Positions 44,642 to 52,506 of a stretch of 64,000 nucleotides of DNA are shown piece by piece. Location of the stretch: assembly GCA_937873155.1 (NCBI GenBank), contig CALMVZ010000027.1:62001-126000 (forward strand). Direction: 5' to 3'. The first letter of the stretch is position 1. Every line of letters starts with the position of its first letter. The translations under genes were made by a program, and so were the position numbers. Under the pieces are notes generated by a model. The model made no database searches. It had not been told where the DNA came from and worked only from the letters and a program-made list of their open reading frames with translations. Source of the DNA: an uncultured Bacteroidota bacterium. GTDB taxonomy: Bacteria; Bacteroidota; Bacteroidia; B-17B0; Aurantibacillaceae.

Positions 44642-46030
44642 ATGGAATCAAGCAAGATCAAAGTACTTTACGTTGACGATGAGCCTAACAATCTGATTTC
44701 TTTTAAAGCCAATTACCGTGAGTTTTTCGAGATCTATACAGCTGAGTCGGCAGAGGCTGGAAGAAAATGCATTGAGAAGAATGAGATCCATGTATTGATC
44801 ACCGATCAGCGGATGCCCATCCAGAATGGCGTTCAGTTCCTGGAATCAGTTGTAAAAAATAATCCTCAGATCATCAGGATCATATTAACGGGTTATGCGG
44901 ACTTGGAAACAGTTGTTGAAGCGATCAATAAAGGACAGATCTATAAATACATCATCAAACCTTTCGATTTTGATGATCTGAAATCAACTATTGAAAGCGC
45001 TTATGACCAATATGTTTTCAGAAAAAGCGGTGAAGAAGCCCTCTCGAAATTCAGGCAGTTATTTGAAAAGCAGAATGAAGCCATTTTCATTATGGATTCG
45101 GCGTATTACATAAAAGAGTTCAATAATTTCGGGTTGAATCTCTTTAAGATACAGCGCAACGAGCTCAATAAAATATACCTGGCCGATCTTTTCAGCAGAT
45201 CGACAGAATGGGATAAGATCAATAAGATGCTGGGGACTGATCAGCCGATAGTAGATGTGCCTGTTCAGTTAATGGATTCAAAAAAGAGAATTGTTGAAGC
45301 ATTGATCTCAGTGATAGCCATAAAAGAGAATGGAACACTTATTGGTTACCAGGGTATGATAAGGGATATTACCAAGCAAAAGGAAATGGAAAGCCTGTTG
45401 ATCCGCGCCATCATTGAAACGCAGGAAAGCGAACGCATGCGTTTAACACAGAATCTTCACGACAGCATGGGGCAAAAATTATCGGCGGTAAGGATGTTCC
45501 TGCAAACACTTTCAAATTCAGCCGGGAATCTGTCGAAGAACGAAGCTTTCATTAAATCGAACGATGTAATAAATGAAACGATAATTGAATTGAGAGGCAT
45601 TTGTTTTAACATAATGCCTAAGACACTGAATGTTTCAGGTTTGGAAGCAGCTATCAATGAATTAACGCGGCAAAATTCTTTAAAAGGTGTTATTGAATTC
45701 AGTGTTAAGTTCCATGGTGCTTTTCCGAAACAGGATGGTAATTACGAAATGGCAGTTTTCAGGATCGTTCAGGAATTTATTGCTAATTCAATTAAACACG
45801 GCAAAGCAAAAAAGATCGGCCTGAATTTTTCTTGCGGCAAAGAAAAACTGGAAATTATCCTGAAAGATGACGGGCAAGGATTCGATCAATCCAAACTCTC
45901 AGCCGGTTCAGGAATGGGTTTAAAGAATATCAAAACAAGAGTACAATCGTACGGAGGACAAATAGATATTAAGGGTGAGATGGGAGCGGGCGTGGAATTT
46001 ACGATAGTAATGCCTTATTTAAAATCTTAA
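44642..46030 (+). CDS. Hybrid response regulator / PAS / NarX-type histidine kinase
   Basis: 462 residues. Receiver domain 1-120 with Asp55 (LITDQRMP); PAS domain about 135-250 (FEKQNEAIFIMDSAYYIKEF, GYQGMIRDITKQKE); HisKA_3 dimerisation domain with His273 in LTQNLHDSMGQKLSAV; ATPase domain with FIANSIKHGKAKK, DDGQGFD and GMGLKNIKTRVQ. HisKA_3 kinases usually phosphorylate NarL-type regulators, and one is encoded 0.3 kb downstream. The start is immediately after the 7TMR kinase stop, so phosphotransfer from one to the next is a reasonable inference. Confidence 0.93.
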   Translation: MESSKIKVLYVDDEPNNLISFKANYREFFEIYTAESAEAGRKCIEKNEIHVLITDQRMPIQNGVQFLESVVKNNPQIIRIILTGYADLETVVEAINKGQIYKYIIKPFDFDDLKSTIESAYDQYVFRKSGEEALSKFRQLFEKQNEAIFIMDSAYYIKEFNNFGLNLFKIQRNELNKIYLADLFSRSTEWDKINKMLGTDQPIVDVPVQLMDSKKRIVEALISVIAIKENGTLIGYQGMIRDITKQKEMESLLIRAIIETQESERMRLTQNLHDSMGQKLSAVRMFLQTLSNSAGNLSKNEAFIKSNDVINETIIELRGICFNIMPKTLNVSGLEAAINELTRQNSLKGVIEFSVKFHGAFPKQDGNYEMAVFRIVQEFIANSIKHGKAKKIGLNFSCGKEKLEIILKDDGQGFDQSKLSAGSGMGLKNIKTRVQSYGGQIDIKGEMGAGVEFTIVMPYLKS

Positions 46031-46032
46031 AG

Positions 46033-46075
46033 GAACCCCTCCGCCCGGAGGCGGAAGGGATCTTAACAGGGGTTC
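46033..46075. repeat. Branched hairpin element after the kinase operon
   Basis: GAACCCCT (46033-46040) pairs with AGGGGTTC (46068-46075). Inside, TCCGCC-CGGA-GGCGGA (46040-46055) forms a second hairpin. GC-rich against its surroundings, no T-run. Possibly a REP-like element or an RNA 3'-end protector. Confidence 0.55.
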
Positions 46076-46217
46076 TATGATGACATAGATGTTGTTGTTT
46101 TTACTCTTACCTTACACGGTATTTGGATTGGGCCCTGCTAATGTTTATTCATTTTTCCTTTAAAAAATTACAAAACTAAGCTAACCGTACAAAGTTGGGT
46201 ATCTTAAATTCTTTCCG

Positions 46218-46234
46218 CAACGTATAAAACACGT
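46218..46234 (-). promoter_or_regulatory. ACGT-motif copy 1 (inverted relative to copy 3)
   Basis: CAACGTATAAAACACGT is the exact 17-bp reverse complement of copy 3 at 47026-47042. The core ACGTGTTTTATACGT has inverted ACGT ends. Candidate binding site of the regulator encoded between the two copies. Confidence 0.5.
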
Positions 46235-46278
46235 AAAAATTAGCGTGAAAAGAGAGGTGAAAAAGGTGTTTTGGCAAA

Positions 46279-46304
46279 AAACCTACGTGTTTAGACGTAG
46301 GTTT
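46279..46304. promoter_or_regulatory. ACGT-motif copy 2 within a 10-bp inverted repeat
   Basis: AAACCTACGT (46279-46288), loop GTTTAG, ACGTAGGTTT (46295-46304). The centre ACGTGTTTAGACGT resembles the core of copies 1 and 3. It sits where the -33 element of the promoter at 46322 would be, suiting an activator site. Confidence 0.5.
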
Positions 46305-46321
46305 AAATCAAAAAACTGTGT

Positions 46322-46329
46322 TAAATTTG
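46322..46329 (+). promoter_or_regulatory. -7 element of the NarL-type regulator gene
   Basis: TAAATTTG matches TAnnTTTG, 13 nt before the TTG start. No TTG -33 element lies 19-21 nt upstream; the ACGT-motif inverted repeat ends there instead. Confidence 0.5.
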
Positions 46330-46342
46330 ATTAAACTATATC

Positions 46343-46996
46343 TTGATTAAAAACCTTAAAATATTAATTGTAGACGATCATCAATTGGTGAGAGACGGGA
46401 TCAGGCACATGCTTTTATCTCAGCCCAGTCAATTTAAATTTAACATTTCAGAAGCCGATTGCAGCGAAGAAGCATTTAAAAAAACATTGGCTGAAGATTT
46501 TGATGTCATTTTAATTGATTATCAATTGCCTGATGTGATTGGTCCGGCTGCAGTAAGCAGGATCTTGTATTATAAACCGATCTCAAAAATACTTGTGCTC
46601 TCCAATTACGATGAGTATTCATGTATACTGAATATGAAACAATCGGGTGTGAAAGGGTATGTACTAAAGAACATTTCCCCGAAAGAGCTCATAACCGCCA
46701 TAGAAACGATTCTCTCGGGCAAAAAATATTTCTCCAAAGAGATCAGTGAAAAACTGAAGGATCTTAAAAGAAAAAAGGACAGGACCATGACCGAAAGGGA
46801 AAAGTTGGGGGTTACTAGCCGTCAGATAGAAATATTAAAGCTGATTTCAGACGGTATGACCAATGATGATATTTCAAAGAAATTAAAATTAGCTAAGCGT
46901 ACCATTGATACGCACCGGCAAAATCTTCTTATTAAATTGGGGGTGAACAATACAGCTGCTCTCATTAAAAAAGCAGCCGAGCTTTCCATACTATAA
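46343..46996 (+). CDS. NarL/LuxR-type response regulator
   Basis: 217 residues, TTG start. Receiver domain 1-125 with IVDDH and phospho-acceptor Asp59 (VILIDYQLPD), Lys in YVLKNISP. The C-terminal LuxR helix-turn-helix is GVTSRQIEILKLISDGMTND followed by ISKKLKLAKRTIDTHRQNLL. Natural partner of the HisKA_3 kinase encoded upstream. Flanked by three copies of an ACGT-ended motif, which suggests autoregulation and control of the next gene. Confidence 0.92.
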   Translation: MIKNLKILIVDDHQLVRDGIRHMLLSQPSQFKFNISEADCSEEAFKKTLAEDFDVILIDYQLPDVIGPAAVSRILYYKPISKILVLSNYDEYSCILNMKQSGVKGYVLKNISPKELITAIETILSGKKYFSKEISEKLKDLKRKKDRTMTEREKLGVTSRQIEILKLISDGMTNDDISKKLKLAKRTIDTHRQNLLIKLGVNNTAALIKKAAELSIL

Positions 46997-47025
46997 TATC
47001 TAAATGCATTTTAATTAAAAAACGT

Positions 47026-47042
47026 ACGTGTTTTATACGTTG
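47026..47042 (+). promoter_or_regulatory. ACGT-motif copy 3
   Basis: ACGTGTTTTATACGTTG, 17-bp perfect inverted match to copy 1, lying 15 nt before the TTG start (or 48 nt before the first ATG) of the following gene. Confidence 0.5.
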
Positions 47043-47057
47043 TAAGGATTTTGCAAC

Positions 47058-47471
47058 TTGAGTAGCTTTGGAGATATAACCCATTTGAAGATGAAAGTTC
47101 TCCCCGTTTTTTTAAAAAACAATGTTCCTCTGGAATTTTTTATTGCCAATGTTGATTCAAATCAATTGATCCTTGATCATTTGATCTGTAAATATCCTGT
47201 GACCTACGACCTGACTAAATGCATTCTTTATGTAAATGATAAGCCGGTAAATTTTATTAAAAGCAGTTGGGTAACACCAACCGTTTTTAATGTCAATGGA
47301 ATTCCCGGTAAAATTAGTTCGCATCTGATTGAACCTTTAACGAAAGTCACATTTAAACTGGTGGTTGATTGTAAAAAGGAAGAAGAAGTGAAATTTGAAG
47401 ATGTAATGTTTCATCTTCATCTATCGTTAGAACTGGAATCTTCGAGATCTGTCGTGTCAAAAGCAAGCTGA
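47058..47471 (+). CDS. Uncharacterised protein
   Basis: 137 residues from the TTG at 47058; the first ATG (47091, MKVLPVFLKN) gives 126 residues and may be the real start. No signal peptide, no membrane helix and no family recognised. The predicted strands (VPLEFFIANVD, TFKLVVDCKKEEE, VMFHLHLSLELE) suggest a small beta-rich protein. An ACGT-motif copy just upstream makes it a possible target of the NarL-type regulator. Its TGA abuts the convergent stop at TGATCA. Confidence 0.6.
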   Translation: MSSFGDITHLKMKVLPVFLKNNVPLEFFIANVDSNQLILDHLICKYPVTYDLTKCILYVNDKPVNFIKSSWVTPTVFNVNGIPGKISSHLIEPLTKVTFKLVVDCKKEEEVKFEDVMFHLHLSLELESSRSVVSKAS

Positions 47472-47954
47472 TCATTTAGCACTCTCGCCGCAACCTGCAT
47501 AAACTTTATCGTTTAGGGTTATAGTTACTGTTTTTGATTTTTTATTTCCTGCGGCATCTGTACATTCCTTTTCTTCAATTTTTACATTGAGATGGATCTC
47601 CTTACCGCCTTCAGTATTTTTGTAAGAGAAACTATAACCGCCATTCAGATCGAAATATTTTGAAATGTTCTGGATGATCAGGCTGTCTTTTCCGTAATCG
47701 ACCACTAACCTGAATTTGTCAGTATAGTATTCAGCCAGCCAACCGGGTTCAGAACCGGATGCTTTGAAAAGCAAGTCATTCTTACTTTCTTTTTCGCTTT
47801 CCTTTGCCATTCTTTCCAGCGTTCCCAAGCTTTTCAGATCAGCGATCTCATTAGCAATATCAGTTGAATCCGCATCCATTTGCGCATCGATCTTTGCAAT
47901 TTGTTCGCAGCCTGTGAAACCTGCAACTAACATAATGAGGAAAAACTTTTTCAT
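47472..47954 (-). CDS. COG3650-like lipoprotein
   Basis: 160 residues. The lipoprotein signal ends in VAGFTGC (Cys16). A helical spacer of about 50 residues precedes a domain with FKASGSEPGWLAEYY, a DYGKDSLI strand and the C-terminal CTDAAGNKKSKTVTITLNDK then YAGCGESAK. This G-x-EP-W and GCG pattern is that of the COG3650 family of envelope proteins of unknown function. Last gene of the transketolase operon by position (1-nt gap). Confidence 0.72.
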   Translation of the reverse strand: MKKFFLIMLVAGFTGCEQIAKIDAQMDADSTDIANEIADLKSLGTLERMAKESEKESKNDLLFKASGSEPGWLAEYYTDKFRLVVDYGKDSLIIQNISKYFDLNGGYSFSYKNTEGGKEIHLNVKIEEKECTDAAGNKKSKTVTITLNDKVYAGCGESAK

Positions 47955-47955
47955 A

Positions 47956-48912
47956 TTATTTTCTTTTTAAAACTCTGTGTACAGCGCTTACAATATCAGT
48001 TGTATCTAATCCGTATTTGGTCATTAACTGATCAGGCGTTCCGCTCTCACCGAAAGAATCATTCACGGCAATAAATTCTTGTGGTGTAGGAGATTTGCGG
48101 GATAATAACTGCGCAACGCTGTCGCCTAATCCGCCATGCATTTGATGTTCTTCGGCAGTCACAACACATTTTGTTTTTGCAATTGATTTTAAGATCGCCG
48201 CATCATCCAATGGCTTTATTGTATGAATGTTGATCACTTCAGCTGAAATTCCTAATTGTGCCAATTGAGCTTCTGCTTCAATTGCTTTCCAAACTAAATG
48301 TCCGGTTGCAACAATTGTTACATCAGTTCCTTCAATTAATGTCACTGCTTTTCCTATTTCAAACTTCTGATCTGCAGGAGTAAAATTAGGAACGGCAGGA
48401 CGGCCAAAACGTAAATACACAGGACCGTTATGTTTCGCAATAGCGATCGTAGCCGCTTTTGTTTGGTTAAAATCACAAGTGTTGATCACAGTCATTCCCG
48501 GCAGCATTTTCATTAAACCGATGTCTTCAAGAATTTGATGTGTTGCGCCATCTTCACCTAAAGTTAATCCGGCATGTGAGGCACAAATTTTTACATTCTT
48601 ACCTGAGTAAGCAACGCTTTGGCGGATCTGATCGTAGACACGTCCTGTACTAAAGTTTGCGAATGTTCCCGTGAAAGGAATTTTTCCCCCAATAGTTAAA
48701 CCGGCTGCGATGCCGATCATATTTGCTTCTGCAATTCCAACCTGGAAAAAACGGTTTGGAAATTCTTTTGCGAATGCATCCATCTTTAATGATTCGGTTA
48801 AGTCGGCACACAATGCAACTACATCTGCATTTTGTTTTCCAACCTCTAATAAACCTACACCGAATCCGGAGCGGGTATCTTTTTTCTCAGTAAAAGTGTA
48901 TTTGGTTGTCAT
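47956..48912 (-). CDS. Transketolase C-terminal (pyrimidine-binding and transketolase-C) subunit
   Basis: 318 residues from ATG at 48912; an ATG at 48927 would add five. TRSGFGVGLLEVGKQN, FQVGIAEANMIGIAAGL (catalytic Glu of the TPP pyrimidine site) and CASHAGLTLGEDGATHQ are followed by a transketolase C domain (VTIVATGHLVWKAIEA, VVTAEEHQMHGGLGDSV). It completes the split enzyme whose N-terminal half is encoded at 50333-51181. The heterotetramer moves two-carbon ketol units in the pentose phosphate pathway. Confidence 0.93.
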   Translation of the reverse strand: MTTKYTFTEKKDTRSGFGVGLLEVGKQNADVVALCADLTESLKMDAFAKEFPNRFFQVGIAEANMIGIAAGLTIGGKIPFTGTFANFSTGRVYDQIRQSVAYSGKNVKICASHAGLTLGEDGATHQILEDIGLMKMLPGMTVINTCDFNQTKAATIAIAKHNGPVYLRFGRPAVPNFTPADQKFEIGKAVTLIEGTDVTIVATGHLVWKAIEAEAQLAQLGISAEVINIHTIKPLDDAAILKSIAKTKCVVTAEEHQMHGGLGDSVAQLLSRKSPTPQEFIAVNDSFGESGTPDQLMTKYGLDTTDIVSAVHRVLKRK

Positions 48913-48928
48913 AGTTTCTATTAGCATC

Positions 48929-50293
48929 TTAATTTAATTTTAAGTTAGTAGTTATACCTGATGTGATCGCAAATTTGCGCTCTATAGTTTTTGTTGTTTC
49001 TTTAGTGGTCTCGAAACGGAACTCCATCTTATAATTACCCGGTTGAAGATAGATAATTTCGTTCTGTAAACTGTTATTTAAATTACATACCCACGTTACC
49101 TGTTTCCCGTCATCGAGGTAAATGCTTCCGAATCCAGAACCAATTTTAGAGATATAAGCTGTACCTGAGGTAGGAACTTTTATAGTATTAGTAGAACTTT
49201 GCTTTATTTCAACCGCATTTAATTTTATTCTCGGTAAAGTTAAGATCTCAAGATCATATTTTCCGACAATATATTTTTCTGTCTTACCAAATTCGTGAAC
49301 ATTCAATGTTTTCATTTCACCCGATTTACGAATAACTGTGGTCGGATAATATTTACTCAACGGACCATCCAACTCCAATTTCAAATAGCCCTGAGGCGCA
49401 TCAACAGGGATCACATTATGTTTTCCTCTTGTTATAGTGATATTGTTTTTCTCAACAGGCGGAATAGTGTGAACGGTTAAATTGTAAGTAAGATCAGGAT
49501 CCAAAACCAATGTGTCCGGATTTCCCCTGTGATTGATCGTGTGGAGATAATTGTATTTTATTGTTTTGTTATTTGCATCGTAAAAGGTCATGTTCACATC
49601 TGTTTCTGTAGGCTTTTTTGTAATGTCAAGCAGATCAACTTCAACAGTTGTTTGAGAGAGAGCTTCTGTAATAACCAATTTCAAAACATCTTCAAAATTT
49701 GCTTCATTACTTACATCGTAGAATTTACCCATGCAGCCAAAAACGTCAGCGAATTTTACATCAAGCCCGACTCCGATCACAAATGGACGAAGGAAAATTC
49801 CTTTTTTCTGTAATTGTATCGACACTTCACAAGGATTACCGCCGCACTCTTCAATTCCATCAGTAATTAAAATAACAATGTTGCGGCAATTCGAACAAGG
49901 TGTAAAATCAGCAGTACATTCTCCCAACGAATAAGCAATGGGAGTGGTGCCTTCAGGGTTTAATTTTAAAATGCGTTGCTTAACATTTAAATAATTGGTT
50001 TTTACCGGCGCGAAAGGAACTTCGAGTTTACTGTCTTTACAATTCCTGGCTTTAAAATTTGTAGTATGCCCGTAACATCTGAGTGCAATTTCGAGGTTGG
50101 GTAAATTTTTCAAACTGTCCAGGAATTTACTCATAACTTTTTTCGCCACTTCAATTTTTACATTGCTGTTCCATGGCGCCCACATACTGTACGAATCATC
50201 AAAAATAAAAAGGATGCGGTTAGTTGGTTGAGCTTTTAAAGTAAGAATGGAAAGAAAAAAACTAAGACATAAAACTTTGATATGATTCCTCAA
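48929..50293 (-). CDS. Secreted von Willebrand factor A domain protein, copy 2
   Basis: 454 residues if started at TTG 50293, giving MRNHIKVLCLSFFLSILTLK with a clean signal peptide. An ATG at 50326 adds 11 residues encoded by low-complexity spacer (TTAGAATTAAGAATTAAG). The VWA domain has its MIDAS site: FDDSYSM, EGTTPI, LITDGIEECGG. The beta-rich C-terminal half parallels copy 1 (HTIPPVEKNNITITRGKH, TEKYIVGKYDLEILTLPR, YLQPGNYKMEFR). Unusually it lies between the two halves of transketolase, 40 nt from one and 16 nt from the other. Confidence 0.82.
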   Translation of the reverse strand: MRNHIKVLCLSFFLSILTLKAQPTNRILFIFDDSYSMWAPWNSNVKIEVAKKVMSKFLDSLKNLPNLEIALRCYGHTTNFKARNCKDSKLEVPFAPVKTNYLNVKQRILKLNPEGTTPIAYSLGECTADFTPCSNCRNIVILITDGIEECGGNPCEVSIQLQKKGIFLRPFVIGVGLDVKFADVFGCMGKFYDVSNEANFEDVLKLVITEALSQTTVEVDLLDITKKPTETDVNMTFYDANNKTIKYNYLHTINHRGNPDTLVLDPDLTYNLTVHTIPPVEKNNITITRGKHNVIPVDAPQGYLKLELDGPLSKYYPTTVIRKSGEMKTLNVHEFGKTEKYIVGKYDLEILTLPRIKLNAVEIKQSSTNTIKVPTSGTAYISKIGSGFGSIYLDDGKQVTWVCNLNNSLQNEIIYLQPGNYKMEFRFETTKETTKTIERKFAITSGITTNLKLN

Positions 50294-50332
50294 ACCAAAA
50301 TTCTTAATTCTTAATTCTAAATTCATAATTGA

Positions 50333-51181
50333 CTAATAATCCTTTTCAGTTTCTTCGATCTGGCAAAGTGCAGCTTGTAATTGTTCGTCGTTCGGAGCTT
50401 TGCCATGCCACTTGTGAGTACCTGTCATATAATCCACACCACAGCCCATTTCCGTATGTAATAATACCATAACGGGTTTTCCTTTTCCAAGATACGTTTG
50501 GGCTTTTTTCAAGCCGGCGATCACATCTTCTAACACATTTCCATTAGCAACTTCTAAAGTTTCCCAGCCAAATGCTTCGAATTTTGCTTTCAGATTTCCA
50601 AGCGTTAAGATATTATCAACGTCACCATCAATTTGTCTGCCATTATAATCAACAGCAGCAATATAATTATCTACTTTGTTAGCTGCAGCGTACATGGCAG
50701 CTTCCCAAATTTGTCCTTCCTGTAATTCACCATCACCATGTAAACTGTAAACGATACTCTTATCTCCGTTTAGTTTTTTAGTCAAAGCCGCCCCAATAGC
50801 AACACTCATCCCTTGTCCTAAAGATCCGCTTGCAACACGCACACCCGGAAGATGTTCGTGAGTAGTTGGATGTCCTTGCAGGCGCGTGTTTAACTTTCTG
50901 AACGTCTTTAATTCGTCGACAGGGAAGTAACCTGTGCGTGCTAACACGCTGTAAAATACCGGGGAGATATGTCCGTTACTCAGGAAAAAAAGATCTTCGC
51001 CTTTGCCATCCATAGAGAAAGCTTTAGGGTTGTGATTCATAATTTCTCCATACAGAGCGACAAAATATTCAACACAGCCAAGCGATCCGCCGGGGTGACC
51101 GGAGTTAACAGCATGTACCATTCGTACAATGTCGCGGCGAACCTGCGAACAAAGTTTATTTAATTGGGCAATATCAGCCAT
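50333..51181 (-). CDS. Transketolase N-terminal (PP-binding) subunit
   Basis: 282 residues. HAVNSGHPGGSLGCVEY, SNGHISPVFYSVL, LPGVRVASGSLGQGMSVAIGAAL and the TPP motif YSLHGDGELQEGQIWEA define the N-terminal transketolase half. The first gene of a minus-strand unit: transketolase N, VWA protein, transketolase C, COG3650-like lipoprotein. Confidence 0.94.
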   Translation of the reverse strand: MADIAQLNKLCSQVRRDIVRMVHAVNSGHPGGSLGCVEYFVALYGEIMNHNPKAFSMDGKGEDLFFLSNGHISPVFYSVLARTGYFPVDELKTFRKLNTRLQGHPTTHEHLPGVRVASGSLGQGMSVAIGAALTKKLNGDKSIVYSLHGDGELQEGQIWEAAMYAAANKVDNYIAAVDYNGRQIDGDVDNILTLGNLKAKFEAFGWETLEVANGNVLEDVIAGLKKAQTYLGKGKPVMVLLHTEMGCGVDYMTGTHKWHGKAPNDEQLQAALCQIEETEKDY

Positions 51182-51291
51182 GATTCAGAGGGATTTTGGG
51201 CAAAAATACTATTTGAAACAAGGCGTTTGGATTTATGTTGAAAATCTACCCGCTATGTTAAAAACTAAGTCTGTCCAAGATATTAACATAA

Positions 51292-51322
51292 TTGACGAAA
51301 GGCTGAGTCTTTGCTATATTTG
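51292..51322 (+). promoter_or_regulatory. Promoter of ychF
   Basis: TTG (51292-51294), 20-nt spacer, TATATTTG (51315-51322), the same element and spacing as the secDF promoter. It lies 71 nt before the ychF ATG. The spacer that follows is low-complexity (CTTTTGACTTTTAACTTTTA). Confidence 0.75.
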
Positions 51323-51393
51323 CAGGTTTTACAAGAGGGAAAAAGCATTAAATACTGCTTTTAGCTTTTGACTTTTAACTTTTAACTTGTTTT

Positions 51394-52494
51394 ATGGCCT
51401 TAAAGTGCGGAATTGTCGGGTTGCCAAATGTCGGGAAATCAACCCTTTTTAATTGTTTGAGTAATGCGAAGGCCCAGGCGGCGAACTTTCCATTTTGTAC
51501 CATCGACCCTAATGTTGGGACCATAACTGTGCCGGATGAAAGGCTGAATAAGCTCTCAGATCTGGTAAAACCCCAAAATATCGTTCCAACTACAGTGGAA
51601 ATTGTGGATATCGCAGGTCTTGTGAAAGGTGCAAGTAAGGGAGAAGGTTTAGGAAATAAATTTTTGGGGAATATCCGCGAGTGTAATGCGATATTGCATG
51701 TATTACGTTGTTTCGAGGATCCGAACGTAATTCATGTGGATGGAAGTGTAGACCCGGTTCGTGATAAGGAGATCATTGATACCGAATTGCAATTGAAAGA
51801 CCTGGAAAGCGTTGATGCGAAATTGAAAAAATTCGAGAAGCAGGCAAAAACAGGAACTGATAAGGATGCAGTGAAAACTTATGCCGTTCTAAACAAAGTA
51901 AAAGAAACTTTAGAGAGTGGAAAATCAGCCCGTGCTTGTCATTTAGAAGATAATGAACTGCCTTATATTGCAGATCTGCATTTGCTCACCATTAAACCTG
52001 TGATGTACGTTTGTAATGTTGAAGAGGCGTCTGCAAAAACAGGAAATAAATTTGTAGATGCAGTTCGTGAAGCGATCAAAGATGAAGGCGCACAATTGTT
52101 AGTGATCACTGCACAAATGGAAAGTGAGATCGCCTCTCTCGAGACTTACGAAGAGAAGCAAATGTTCCTTCAGGAAATGGGATTGGATGAGCCGGGGGTA
52201 AATAAATTAATTAAAACAGCGTACCGTTTATTAGATCTTCAGACCTATTTCACTGCCGGAGAAAAAGAAGTTCGTGCCTGGACAATAACCAAAGGCATGA
52301 AAGCACCGGAAGCAGCAGGAGTAATTCATACGGATTTCACCAAAGGATTTATTAAAGCGGAAGTGATAGGATATGATGATTTTATTACGTTAGGATCGGA
52401 AGCCGCTTGCAGAGATGCAGGTAAATTAAGAATAGAAGGAAAAGAATATACAGTGAATGACGGAGACGTTATGCACTTTAGGTTTAATGTTTAA
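51394..52494 (+). CDS. ychF: Redox-regulated ATPase YchF (OBG family)
   Basis: 366 residues. GLPNVGKSTLFNCLSN (P-loop), the switch region with DIAGLVKGASKGEGLGNKFL, NVEE in place of the GTPase NKxD motif (the basis of ATP preference), and a C-terminal TGS domain (VRAWTITKGMKAPEAAGVIH, DVMHFRFNV). Binds ribosomes and ATP and is involved in stress responses. Confidence 0.96.
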   Translation: MALKCGIVGLPNVGKSTLFNCLSNAKAQAANFPFCTIDPNVGTITVPDERLNKLSDLVKPQNIVPTTVEIVDIAGLVKGASKGEGLGNKFLGNIRECNAILHVLRCFEDPNVIHVDGSVDPVRDKEIIDTELQLKDLESVDAKLKKFEKQAKTGTDKDAVKTYAVLNKVKETLESGKSARACHLEDNELPYIADLHLLTIKPVMYVCNVEEASAKTGNKFVDAVREAIKDEGAQLLVITAQMESEIASLETYEEKQMFLQEMGLDEPGVNKLIKTAYRLLDLQTYFTAGEKEVRAWTITKGMKAPEAAGVIHTDFTKGFIKAEVIGYDDFITLGSEAACRDAGKLRIEGKEYTVNDGDVMHFRFNV

Positions 52495-52506
52495 AGATTT
52501 AGTAGA

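Larger units (their letters stand above)
46031..46342. other. 312-bp intergenic region before the NarL-type regulator
   Basis: Contains a branched hairpin (46033-46075) just after the operon, two copies of an ACGT-flanked motif, and a -7 element. No coding sequence seen. Confidence 0.7.

Noticed and set aside
51129-51371. 80-codon plus-strand frame upstream of ychF
   Set aside because: It overlaps the transketolase start and the low-complexity spacer, has mixed composition and ends before the ychF promoter region is cleared; no family or start signal.
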